Positions 23,684 to 31,650 of a stretch of DNA of 64,000 nt are shown in pieces. The notes beneath the pieces were generated by a model. That model was given only the letters and a program-made list of their open reading frames with translations, ran no database searches and was not told the DNA's origin. Position numbers and translations under genes: made by a program. Origin of the DNA: Amycolatopsis coloradensis (lineage in GTDB: Bacteria > Actinomycetota > Actinomycetes > Mycobacteriales > Pseudonocardiaceae); the NCBI RefSeq assembly GCF_001953865.1, contig NZ_MQUQ01000001.1, positions 248,001 through 312,000 of the forward strand, in the 5' to 3' direction. Position 1 is the first letter of the stretch. Every line of letters begins with the position of its first letter.

Positions 23684-23747
23684 GCGTTTCGTCCTCTAGT
23701 TGCGGTAGTTGCGCGTGCAAGTACCGCAACTAGAGGACGAAACGCGG
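23682..23747. terminator. 66-base perfect-arm palindrome after dinF
   Basis: Arms 23682-23707 and 23722-23747 are exact 26-base complements starting CCGCGTTTCGTCCTCTAGTT, with a 14-base loop. It is a second copy of the palindrome at 13517-13582 and lies six bases past the dinF stop. Confidence 0.65.
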
Positions 23748-23753
23748 CGGGGG

Positions 23754-25082
23754 TCAGGCCGCGCGGACGGCGCCTTCCACGGCCCACCGCCCCGACCGCC
23801 ACCGCACCAGCAAGGTCGCCAGCCGCAGCAGCATGAACAGCGAGAGTCCGGTCCAGATCCCGGCCAGTCCCCAGCCGAACGCGAGCGACAACCAGATCAG
23901 CGGCAGGAATCCCGCCGCCGCGCTCAGGAGTGTCGCGTTGCGCAGGAACGCGGCGTCGCCCGCGCCGAGCAGGACGCCGTCCAGCGCGAACACCACCCCG
24001 GCGATCGGTTGCAACGCGACGAAGAACCACCACGCGTGCGGGATCTCGCCGAGCACGGCCGCGTCGGAAGTGAACACCTGCGGAAGTACCCCGGCCACCG
24101 ACGCGAACACGACACCGAGGAAACAGCCGAACACCAGTCCGTAGGCGGTGATCTGGTTCGACACCCCGCGCGCCCGTTTGCTCGCCCCGGCGCCGAGAGC
24201 GGCCCCCACGAGCGACTGCGCGGCGATCGCGAGCGAGTCCAGCACGAGCGCGAGGAACGTCCACAGCTGCAACACGACCTGGTGCGCGCCGACCGCCTCG
24301 GTGGACGTCCGCGCGGCGACCGCCGCGGCGGAGACGAAGCACGCCTGGAAGGCGAGACTGCGCAGGACCAGGTCCCGGCCGAGGCCGAGCTGGGCGCGCA
24401 TCACCTTCGGCTCCGGGCGCAGCGGGACCCGCTTCCGCACCAGGGCCACGATGAACAGCGACGCCGAAATCACCTGCGCGACGACGTTCGCGATCGCCGA
24501 GCCCTCCAGCCCCCAGTCCGCGCCGTACACCAGCACCGGGCACAGCACGGCCGAGATCCCGTTGCCCGCCAAGACATAACGCAGCGGTTTCGCGGAATCC
24601 TGCACGCCCCGCATCCAGCCGTTCCCGGCCATCGTGATCAGGATGAACGGCGTCCCGAACAGCGCGATCCGCAGCCAGGAAACGGCGGCGTCGGTGATCG
24701 CGGCGTCCCCGGAGAGGACCCGGGCGATGGGCGCGGCCAGCAGCTGCCCGGCGACGATCACCACCAGGCCGACGATCACCGCCAGCCAGGTCGCCTGGAC
24801 ACCTTCGCGGACCGCCTCGCCACGACGTCCGGCGCCGTGCAGCCGCGCCGTCCGCGACGTGGTGCCGTAGGAGAGGAACGTCAGCTGGCTCGAAACCTGC
24901 GAGAGCACGACACCGCCGACGGCGAGCCCGGCCAGCGGCAACGCGCCGAGATGCCCGACGACGGCCGTGTCCACCAGGACGTACAGCGGTTCGGCGGCGA
25001 GCACGCCGAGCGCGGGCAAGGCGAGCCCGAGCACGCGTTTCGGCGGAATGCGCTCGTCGGTTTCAGAAGCTTCAGGCACCAC
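23754..25082 (-). CDS. dinF: MATE-family efflux protein (DinF type)
   Basis: A 442-residue, 12-helix multidrug and toxin extrusion protein. Both halves show the MATE pattern: LVDTAVVGHLGALPLAGLAV in the first and AVGAHQVVLQLWTFLALVLD with IAAQSLVGAALGAG in the second. It would export cationic drugs or metabolites using Na+ or H+. A dinF-like gene follows nrnA in mycobacteria (Rv2836c), so this position is conserved, although here a SecY-like gene lies between the two. Confidence 0.9.
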   Translation of the reverse strand: MVPEASETDERIPPKRVLGLALPALGVLAAEPLYVLVDTAVVGHLGALPLAGLAVGGVVLSQVSSQLTFLSYGTTSRTARLHGAGRRGEAVREGVQATWLAVIVGLVVIVAGQLLAAPIARVLSGDAAITDAAVSWLRIALFGTPFILITMAGNGWMRGVQDSAKPLRYVLAGNGISAVLCPVLVYGADWGLEGSAIANVVAQVISASLFIVALVRKRVPLRPEPKVMRAQLGLGRDLVLRSLAFQACFVSAAAVAARTSTEAVGAHQVVLQLWTFLALVLDSLAIAAQSLVGAALGAGASKRARGVSNQITAYGLVFGCFLGVVFASVAGVLPQVFTSDAAVLGEIPHAWWFFVALQPIAGVVFALDGVLLGAGDAAFLRNATLLSAAAGFLPLIWLSLAFGWGLAGIWTGLSLFMLLRLATLLVRWRSGRWAVEGAVRAA

Positions 25083-25121
25083 CGCAGACTAAAGGTCTGG
25101 TACGACAGTCCCATCCTCCGC

Positions 25122-26318
25122 TCAGCGGAGGAACGGTGCGTAGCGTCGCTGCCGGCGTAGTGACTCGATCTGCCGCGTGGTGTCGAGCGTGACACTGACG
25201 AGGAAGACGAGGACCACCAGCAGGGTCACCCCGGCGACGGGAATCCTCGGGCTCGCGTCCAGCAGGGCAAGGCCGAGGGCCGGGATCAGCGCGACCACTC
25301 CGGAACAGACCGCCCCGAAACCGATGACCCGGTGGTTCACGTACCCGAGATAGTCGGCGGTCGGGCTTCCCGGCCGGATCCCGGGGACGAAGCCGCCGAC
25401 CCGCACCAGGTCGCGGGCCACCTTGTCCATGTCCTGCGACGCGGCGGCCCTGATGAAGGCGAAGAGGCACACCAGGACGAAGTAGACCGCGATCCGCCAG
25501 GGATCTCCCTCGTCACGCAGCCACCCAAGCCGGCTCACGCCTGGCCAGAGCACCGGCACGGACAGCAGCGCCGCGGCGAGGACGGCCGGGCTGTTCGCTT
25601 GGGGGAACCGAAGGGGAAGGTAGGTCGGGGATCCGCCGTAGGTGCGCACGCCGATCATCCGCTTGGCGTACTGCACCGGGACGCGGCGCTGTCCCTGCGC
25701 GACGACGATCGTGATCACCGTGATCGACAACGTCACCACCGCCATGACCACGATGGCGGTCCAGCCCGTCCTTTCGCAGAGGCGCAGGAACTCCGGCGGC
25801 AGCACCGCGAGGACCTGCGCGAGCAGCAGGATCCGGACGCCGTCACCGAACCCCCGGTCGGTGATCACCTCGGTCAGCCGCAGAACCAGCGCGGTGCCCG
25901 CCGTCAGGCACGCCACGGCGACGGCGCCGCGTCCGTCGAGGACGTCCTGACCGCGGAACCCGAGCACACAGATGGCGCCCGCCAGGCCGAGTACGACGGT
26001 GAGCCGGCGCCGGTACCTCGTCAGCACCCGGGCGCCGGCCTCGCCTTCGGCCCGGAGCGCGGCCAACCTCGGGCTCAGGACGATCAGGGCTCGCAGGAGA
26101 CGCGGGGCGACCAGGCAGGGAAGGACGCCGAACGCGAACACCGGCAGTGTGGACAGGCCACCACCGGTGAGAAGGTCGAGGATCCAGCGCAGCGGAGGAT
26201 CGTCTTCCGGCGCGCGGACGGTCACGTGGGGCGCTGGCAGGCTCTGGCCAAGCCGGAACAGCACGATCACGCCCAGCGTGACCAGGATCCGGCGGCGGAG
26301 GGAGGCTCGGTCGTTCAT
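25122..26318 (-). CDS. SecY-like protein, paralogue outside the ribosomal cluster
   Basis: A 398-residue membrane protein with ten predicted helices and continuous SecY similarity. SecY marks in order are RRRILVTLGVIVLFRLGQSL, then LTGGGLSTLPVFAFGVLPCL, LTRYRRRLTV, AQGQRRVPVQYAKRMIG with GGSPTYLPLR, the PG-rich cytoplasmic loop, and DTTRQIESLRRQRRYAPFLR at the C-terminus. Canonical actinobacterial SecY has about 430-440 residues. The QRR(I/V)PVQYAKR loop, which contacts SecA and the ribosome, is kept. No secE, secG, secA or ribosomal-protein gene is adjacent. ATG 26318 is chosen; an upstream GTG (26342) is possible. It could be a specialised translocon subunit or a decaying duplicate. Confidence 0.85.
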   Translation of the reverse strand: MNDRASLRRRILVTLGVIVLFRLGQSLPAPHVTVRAPEDDPPLRWILDLLTGGGLSTLPVFAFGVLPCLVAPRLLRALIVLSPRLAALRAEGEAGARVLTRYRRRLTVVLGLAGAICVLGFRGQDVLDGRGAVAVACLTAGTALVLRLTEVITDRGFGDGVRILLLAQVLAVLPPEFLRLCERTGWTAIVVMAVVTLSITVITIVVAQGQRRVPVQYAKRMIGVRTYGGSPTYLPLRFPQANSPAVLAAALLSVPVLWPGVSRLGWLRDEGDPWRIAVYFVLVCLFAFIRAAASQDMDKVARDLVRVGGFVPGIRPGSPTADYLGYVNHRVIGFGAVCSGVVALIPALGLALLDASPRIPVAGVTLLVVLVFLVSVTLDTTRQIESLRRQRRYAPFLR

Positions 26319-26375
26319 CGTGGGGATCACGTTAGGAACCACGGATGAAATTCCGATGACACCGCCCGCCCGGGG

Positions 26376-27389
26376 TTACAGCAGCGGCGCCCTCGACAGT
26401 GCCGCCCTCAGCTTGTCGAGAACCTCGCCCGCCGTGCCCTCCGCGGTGCACCCGGCCGCCTGGCGATGTCCGCCGCCGCCCAGTTCCCCGGCCGCGGCCG
26501 AGACGTCGACACCGCCCGCCGAACGGAGCGAGACCGTCCACCGCTGCCGCGGCCCGGCCGGTTCGGTTTCCTTGAGCACCACGGCGACCCCGGCCTCGCG
26601 AGTGGACCGGACGACGTCGATGACCGCTTCGACCTCCTCCCCGCGCACGGTTCGCGCGGCGTCGAGCGTCACGACCGCGTACGCGAGCCCGAAGCCGCGC
26701 GCCTCCTCCGGTTCGAGCCGGGCCCCCGCGAGGACGTCGGAAAGCATCGGCAGCCACGCGAACGGGTGATCGTCGACGATCTCGCGGACCACCTTGTCCG
26801 GGTCGACACCGGCTTCGAGCAGCTTCGCCGCCATCAGGTGGGTGGACGGCCGGGCCCGGCGGAACCCGCTCGTGTCGGTGACCAGTCCCGCATACAGGCA
26901 GCGCGCGATCGGCTCGTCGATCTCGGCGCCGAGTTCCTGGAGCAACGCGAAAACGAGGACGGCGGTCGCCTCGGCGGTGTCGTCGACGACGTGCTTGGTG
27001 CCGTAGAAGACGTTGGACGCGTGGTGGTCGATCACCAGGACGTCGCCGCCTGCCGCGCGGACGGCGTCCACGCGCGGCGCGAGTTTCCCGAGCCTGCCCG
27101 GGGTGGGGGTGTCGAGCGCGACCAGCAGCTGTTCACTTTCCGGAAGCTCGCTCGCGGGGACGTAGAGCCCGCCGACGTCCAGGCCACTCAGGGTTTCGGG
27201 CATCTCCTCCGGCTCGCCGACCGAGACACGGACCTTGGCGCCTCCCCTCAGCTGAAGGGCCCTGCCGAGCGCGAGCGCGCTGCCCAGCGCGTCCGCGTCC
27301 GGGCGCACGTGGCCGAGCAATGTCACGTCGTTCGCACGCGCCAGCAGGGCGGCGGCGTCCTTGAGGTCCTGCGCCAAAGTGGTCGTCAC
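26376..27389 (-). CDS. nrnA: NrnA-type DHH phosphoesterase (nanoRNase / pAp phosphatase)
   Basis: A 337-residue DHH/DHHA1 protein that degrades two- to five-nucleotide RNAs, pAp or cyclic-dinucleotide products. Metal-binding motifs are HVRPDADALGSALAL, VALDTPTPGRLG, the DHH itself in VIDHHASN, and LVTDTSGF. The DHHA1 substrate motif is GELGGGGHRQAAGC. In mycobacteria it directly follows rbfA (Rv2838c-Rv2837c). Here about 5 kb of other genes separate the two. Its GTG start is only 25 bases from the divergent methyltransferase gene. Confidence 0.93.
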   Translation of the reverse strand: MTTTLAQDLKDAAALLARANDVTLLGHVRPDADALGSALALGRALQLRGGAKVRVSVGEPEEMPETLSGLDVGGLYVPASELPESEQLLVALDTPTPGRLGKLAPRVDAVRAAGGDVLVIDHHASNVFYGTKHVVDDTAEATAVLVFALLQELGAEIDEPIARCLYAGLVTDTSGFRRARPSTHLMAAKLLEAGVDPDKVVREIVDDHPFAWLPMLSDVLAGARLEPEEARGFGLAYAVVTLDAARTVRGEEVEAVIDVVRSTREAGVAVVLKETEPAGPRQRWTVSLRSAGGVDVSAAAGELGGGGHRQAAGCTAEGTAGEVLDKLRAALSRAPLL

Positions 27390-27414
27390 AAGCAGTCAAG
27401 CTACGCTCTGCGGG

Positions 27415-28458
27415 ATGTCCGAGTACGCGATCCTGGTCTACCCGTCCGCCAACCGGGTGTACACCGATTCCACCCCGGCCTTGCTGCGCGCGGAGCTGGC
27501 GGTGTTCGGCCTGTCCGCTTTGGAGACCGAGATCTCCGAGATCGGGGACACGACACTCGGCGGCGTCGGCTATCTCACCTTCAGCACGCCCGCCCCGCTG
27601 AGCGGACGCGATCTCGCGCTCCTGTCGAACCTTTCCGCGCTGTACGCGCTGTTCGAACTCGGGGACGGTGTGCTGAAACCGGTCACGATCAGCCCGCTGG
27701 CGAACTTCGACTCGGATCTGCTGACCATCCAGAAGTACCCGGGCAAGACGAACGAACTGTTCACCAAACTCCTCGTCAACGTCACCCTGCTGACGACGGC
27801 GGACCCGGCCGCGATGCTGGACAAACCGCTGCACCTGCTGGATCCGCTGTGCGGCCGCGGCACCACGCTGAACCAGGCGATGATGTACGGCTTCGACGCG
27901 ACCGGCCTCGACGTCGACGGCAAGGACTTCGACTCCTATGAGCTGTTCGTCAAGACCTGGCTGAAGCAGAAGCGGATCAAGCACACCGCCGAAGCCGGGC
28001 AGGTGCGGCGCAACAAGGTCCGGCTCGGCAGGCGGCTCGACATCGGCTTCGGGATCACCAAGGAGCGGTACAAGGCCGGCGAGGTCCGCAGGCTGAGCTA
28101 CCTCAACTGCGACACGCTCACCACGGACGAACTGCTGCGGCCGAACTCGGTCGACCTCATCGTCACCGACGCCCCGTACGGCGTGCAGCACGGCAGCCAT
28201 CGCACCCAGGACGCGTCGCTCGCGCGCAGCCCGCGGGACCTGCTCGCGGCCGCGGTGCCGGTGTGGACGCGGGTGCTGCGGCCCGGCGGCGCGCTCGGCG
28301 TCTCCTGGAACACCAACGTCGCGCCGCGCGAAGAACTCGCCGCGATCCTGGACAAGGCGGGACTGGAGGTCCGGGAGGACGGCCCGTTCGCGGAGTTCTC
28401 GCACCGGGTGGACCAGGCGATCGTGCGGGACCTGATCGTCGCGTCCAAACCCGTCTGA
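27415..28458 (+). CDS. TRM11-like SAM-dependent methyltransferase
   Basis: A 347-residue protein with an N-terminal THUMP-like part (1-130) and a C-terminal Rossmann methyltransferase. Motif I is LLDPLCGRGTTLNQAM (about 141-156); the catalytic motif is IVTDAPYGVQHG, with DAPY at 252-255 as the equivalent of the D/N-PPY of N-methyltransferases. Family members methylate guanine-10 of tRNA (Trm11) or related RNA bases. The exact target in this organism is unknown. TACGCT at 27402-27407, seven bases before the ATG, could be a -10 box for a leaderless transcript. Confidence 0.85.
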   Translation: MSEYAILVYPSANRVYTDSTPALLRAELAVFGLSALETEISEIGDTTLGGVGYLTFSTPAPLSGRDLALLSNLSALYALFELGDGVLKPVTISPLANFDSDLLTIQKYPGKTNELFTKLLVNVTLLTTADPAAMLDKPLHLLDPLCGRGTTLNQAMMYGFDATGLDVDGKDFDSYELFVKTWLKQKRIKHTAEAGQVRRNKVRLGRRLDIGFGITKERYKAGEVRRLSYLNCDTLTTDELLRPNSVDLIVTDAPYGVQHGSHRTQDASLARSPRDLLAAAVPVWTRVLRPGGALGVSWNTNVAPREELAAILDKAGLEVREDGPFAEFSHRVDQAIVRDLIVASKPV

Positions 28459-28471
28459 ACCCCGCCCCTTC

Positions 28472-28586
28472 CCGCAAGTAGTCCTCTACTCGCGGTAGTT
28501 CGTACCGCCAACCACCGCAAGTAGTCCTCTACTTGCGGTAGTTCGTATCGCGGACCACCGCAAGTAGAGGACTACTTGCGGTGGTC
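28472..28586. repeat. Three tandem CCGCAAGTAG palindromes, 43-base period
   Basis: Palindromic 24-base cores start at 28472, 28515 and 28558. Each begins CCGCAAGTAG and ends CTACTTGCGG or a close variant (CTACTCGCGG in the first). The first two have centre TCCT and the third AGGA, which means the third is inverted. Linkers (TAGTTCGTAYCGC...ACCA) are also repeated. It lies 13 bases after the methyltransferase stop. No further feature is seen in 28587-28761 except the presumed promoter region of the ABC operon. Confidence 0.85.
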
Positions 28587-28761
28587 GGGCTTCCAGCATC
28601 TGGAACCGGAGCCGGGTTCGTTGACCGGAACGGGCACGCCTTCCTAAAGTCGGCTCGACGAGAACGCAATCGGCGATCAATGCCGCCCCGACGGCATTCC
28701 TTTTCGATCTTTCCGCTCGAGCCGGATTCAGGCTGCCCATTTCCCGCGAGACAGGTGTCGT

Positions 28762-29706
28762 ATGACCAGTGACCTAGACGCGCCTCCGGCGCCACCGCCG
28801 GCACCTGCCCGGCCGGAGGAGCGGCTCAAAATCGTGCCCGCCCGGCGGCCGTTGACCTGGCTGGCCGCGGCGATCGTCGCCGTTCTGGTGGCCATGGCCG
28901 GACACGCGCTGGTGACCAACCAGGCATGGGACTGGTCGGTCGTCGCCGATTACGTATTCGCCGACGCCGTTCTCTCCTCGATCGTGCTGACGGTCGAATT
29001 GACGGTGTTCGGCGTGGTGTCGGGCTTCGTATTGGGCACGATCCTGGCACTCATGCGCATTTCCCGGAATCCGCTTCTGCGTTCGGCCAGCTGGACCTAC
29101 ACCTGGATCTTCCGTTCGGTCCCGCTCATTCTCCAACTGCTTTTCTGGTACAACCTCGCCATTCTCTACAACGAGCTTTCCTTCGGGATCCCGTTCGGCC
29201 CTTCCTTCGTCTCGATCGACACGATGAGCCTGATCCCGCCGTTCCTCGCCGCCGGGCTCGGCCTCGGCCTGCATCAGGCCGCCTACTCCGGGGAGATCGT
29301 GCGCGCCGGTTTCCTCGCCGTCGACCAGGGACAGCGGGAGGCGGCCGCGGCGCTCGGCATCCCGGCGGGCAGGCAGTTCCGCCGGATCGTGCTGCCGCAG
29401 GCGATGCGCTCGATCGTGCCGAACGCGGCCAACGAGATCATCGGCATGGTCAAGAACACCTCGCAGGTGTACGTGATGGCGCTGCCGGAACTCTTCTACC
29501 AGGTCCAGGTGATCTACAGCCGGAACGGCAGGGTGATCCCGCTGCTGCTGGTGGCCACCGCCTGGTACCTGCTGCTGACCACGCTCCTTTCGGTGGCGCA
29601 GTTCTACGTCGAACGCCACTACGCCAAGGGCGCCTTGCGCACCGTCCCGCCCACTCCCCTCCAGAAGGCCCGCGCCGGGCTGGCCAAACTCAAGGCGGCC
29701 CGATGA
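28762..29706 (+). CDS. Polar amino-acid ABC transporter permease
   Basis: A 314-residue inner-membrane subunit of the His/Glu/Gln/Arg importer family. About 60 hydrophilic and one extra hydrophobic N-terminal segment precede the five-helix BPD core. The EAA loop that docks the ATPase is [40 protein letters not shown] is typical of this family. Its stop overlaps the ATPase start as ATGA. It is the first gene of a three-gene operon (permease, ATPase, binding protein). A single permease gene suggests a homodimer. Confidence 0.93.
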   Translation: MTSDLDAPPAPPPAPARPEERLKIVPARRPLTWLAAAIVAVLVAMAGHALVTNQAWDWSVVADYVFADAVLSSIVLTVELTVFGVVSGFVLGTILALMRISRNPLLRSASWTYTWIFRSVPLILQLLFWYNLAILYNELSFGIPFGPSFVSIDTMSLIPPFLAAGLGLGLHQAAYSGEIVRAGFLAVDQGQREAAAALGIPAGRQFRRIVLPQAMRSIVPNAANEIIGMVKNTSQVYVMALPELFYQVQVIYSRNGRVIPLLLVATAWYLLLTTLLSVAQFYVERHYAKGALRTVPPTPLQKARAGLAKLKAAR

Positions 29707-30470
29707 GCGACGACTTCAAGGTGGACGTCCGCGGCGTGCACAAGGCCTTCGGCACGCTGACCGTGCTCGACGGGGTCGACCTCCAGGTCCGCCCCGGCGA
29801 GGTGACCGTGGTGCTCGGCCCGTCCGGCTCCGGCAAATCCACGCTGCTGCGGCTGATCAACCACCTCGACCGCGCCGATCGCGGATTCATCAGCGTCGGC
29901 GGCGAACTGATGGGTTACCGGCGCGCGGGCGGCAAGCTGCACGAACTGCGCGAACGCGAAATCCTCAAGCAGCGCACCAAAATCGGGTTCGTGTTCCAGA
30001 ACTTCAACCTGTTCGCGCATCTCACCGCGCTGGAGAACATCGTCGAGGCACCGGTTTCCGCGCAACGCCGGTCCCGCTCGGAAGCGACCCGCCACGCACG
30101 CGAACTGCTCGCGCAGGTCGGCCTCGAAGACAAGGCCGACACGTATCCGCGGCAGCTTTCCGGCGGGCAGCAGCAACGGGTCGCGATCGCCCGCGCGCTC
30201 GCGGTGCGACCGGAAGTCCTGCTGTTCGACGAACCGACGTCCGCGCTCGACCCGGAATTGGTCGGCGAAGTGCTCGATGTGATCAAGAAGCTCGCGCACG
30301 ACGGCACGACCATGATCGTCGTCACCCACGAGATCGGCTTCGCCAGGGAAGTCGCCGACACCGTGATGTTCATGGACGCCGGCCGCGTGGTCGAACAGGG
30401 CGCGCCCGCGCGGATCCTCGATTCGCCCACCCATCCCCGCACCAAGGCGTTCCTCGAAAAAGTCCTTTAG
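29703..30470 (+). CDS. Polar amino-acid ABC transporter ATPase
   Basis: A 255-residue cytoplasmic ATPase. Walker A is GPSGSGKST near residue 40, the Q-loop is [18 protein letters not shown], the signature is [16 protein letters not shown], Walker B is [15 protein letters not shown] and the switch histidine is in VTHEIGFA. These are typical of GlnQ/HisP-type importers. The ATG at 29703 overlaps the permease stop. The frame is open far upstream, but that part is a shadow of the permease gene. Confidence 0.95.
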   Translation: MSDDFKVDVRGVHKAFGTLTVLDGVDLQVRPGEVTVVLGPSGSGKSTLLRLINHLDRADRGFISVGGELMGYRRAGGKLHELREREILKQRTKIGFVFQNFNLFAHLTALENIVEAPVSAQRRSRSEATRHARELLAQVGLEDKADTYPRQLSGGQQQRVAIARALAVRPEVLLFDEPTSALDPELVGEVLDVIKKLAHDGTTMIVVTHEIGFAREVADTVMFMDAGRVVEQGAPARILDSPTHPRTKAFLEKVL

Positions 30471-30488
30471 AAAGCTGGGAGTACCACC

Positions 30489-31436
30489 GTGAGAAAGCTC
30501 CTGTACCCGATCCTGCTCCTGTCCACGGTCGCGCTGGCCGCGTGTGGGACGACCGAGGCCGCTGCCCCCGCCGCGCCTCGGCCCGGTTCCGAGGGGATCA
30601 ACATCACCGCGCACCAGGACCGGATCCGCGCGCAGAAGGTCGACGCCGTCGCGAACCTGGTGCCGAAGGCGGTGCGCGACACCGGCAAACTGACCATCGG
30701 CACCACCGGCAACGGCACTCCCCCGCTGTCGTTCCGCGCCGACGACGACAAGACGGTGATCGGCGTCGAAGTCGACATCGCGCAACTGGTCGCGGACGTG
30801 CTGGGACTGGAACTCGACATCCAGGCCACGTCCTGGGAGAACCTCTTCCTGTCGGTGGAGACCGGCCAATACGCGGCCGGGTTCTCCAACATCACGGTGA
30901 CCGAGGAACGCAAGGACAAGTACGACTTCGCGACCTACCGCAAGGACACCATCGCCTTCGAGGTCAAGAAGAACCGCGACCTCACGGTGAAGGAGCCCAA
31001 GGACATCGCGGGCCTCAAGATCGGCGTGGGCTCCGGGACGAACCAGGAGCAGATCCTGGTGCGCTGGGACGAACAGAACAAGGCCGCGGGCCTGAAACCG
31101 GTGGAGTTCCAGTACTTCCAGAACACCACCGACTACTACCTCGCGCTGCAATCCGGCCGGATCGACTCCTACGCCGGTCCCAACCCGACGGCCGCGTACC
31201 ACGTCACCGTCGACGGGCAGACCAAGATCGTCGGCACGGTCTCCGGCGGTGGTCAGATCCCGGCCGACATCGCCGCGATGACCAAGAAGGGCAACGGCCT
31301 GGCCGAACCGCTGCGCCAGGCCATCCAGTCGGTCCTCACGAGCGGGCGGTACGCCGAGGTGCTCAAGCGGTGGAACCTGGGGAACGAGGCGGTGGCGACC
31401 TCGGAGATCAACCCCCAGGGCCTCCCCCGCAAGTAG
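30489..31436 (+). CDS. Amino-acid-binding lipoprotein of the ABC importer
   Basis: A 315-residue exported solute-binding protein. The signal peptide ends in the lipobox LAAC with the lipidated cysteine at about 19. The mature part has the two-lobe family-3 fold, with TIGTTGNGTPPLSFRADDDK, GVEVDIAQLVADVLG and YAAGFSNITVTEERKDKYDF. It would capture a polar or charged amino acid outside the cell and deliver it to the permease above. The final codons (PRK-stop) lie in a decayed copy of the CCGCAAGTAG palindrome, so the present C-terminus was set by the repeat. Confidence 0.93.
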   Translation: MRKLLYPILLLSTVALAACGTTEAAAPAAPRPGSEGINITAHQDRIRAQKVDAVANLVPKAVRDTGKLTIGTTGNGTPPLSFRADDDKTVIGVEVDIAQLVADVLGLELDIQATSWENLFLSVETGQYAAGFSNITVTEERKDKYDFATYRKDTIAFEVKKNRDLTVKEPKDIAGLKIGVGSGTNQEQILVRWDEQNKAAGLKPVEFQYFQNTTDYYLALQSGRIDSYAGPNPTAAYHVTVDGQTKIVGTVSGGGQIPADIAAMTKKGNGLAEPLRQAIQSVLTSGRYAEVLKRWNLGNEAVATSEINPQGLPRK

Positions 31437-31452
31437 TCCTCTTGTTGCTGGT
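31427..31452. repeat. Decayed CCGCAAGTAG palindrome covering a stop codon
   Basis: CCGCAAGTAGTCCTCT matches the left part of the palindromes at 28472 and 57298, then degenerates (TGTTGCTGG in place of ACTTGCGG). The in-frame TAG within it ends the binding-protein gene. Confidence 0.6.
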
Positions 31453-31517
31453 TCCCTGCTCGCGTCACTTCGCCCAGCTCTCGCCCCGGCCGAAGTGCTG
31501 CTCAACTGAGCTGTCCT

Positions 31518-31560
31518 GAAGGCCACCGCTGAGACGATCAACGTCTCAACGGTGGCCTTC
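31518..31560. terminator. Hairpin between convergent genes
   Basis: Arms 31518-31536 and 31542-31560 (19 bases, one mismatch) start GAAGGCCACCG and end CGGTGGCCTTC. The hairpin sits 82 bases after the binding-protein stop and before the end of the convergent esterase gene. Confidence 0.6.
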
Positions 31561-31650
31561 GAGACACAGGAAACGCTCCGCGGCCACTGTCCCGAGGCGA
31601 CCGCCCTCGGCAAACCCGGAACTCACGTGATCAGCCCCGCGTGACCCCGG

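Noticed and set aside
28472..28586. Three regularly spaced repeats considered as a CRISPR array
   Set aside because: The units are palindromic, the spacers are themselves repeats, the last unit is inverted, only three units exist and there are no cas genes.
28587..28761. Possible riboswitch or tRNA before the amino-acid importer
   Set aside because: No cloverleaf, T-box or other known leader fold could be recognised by eye; a covariance-model search would be needed.
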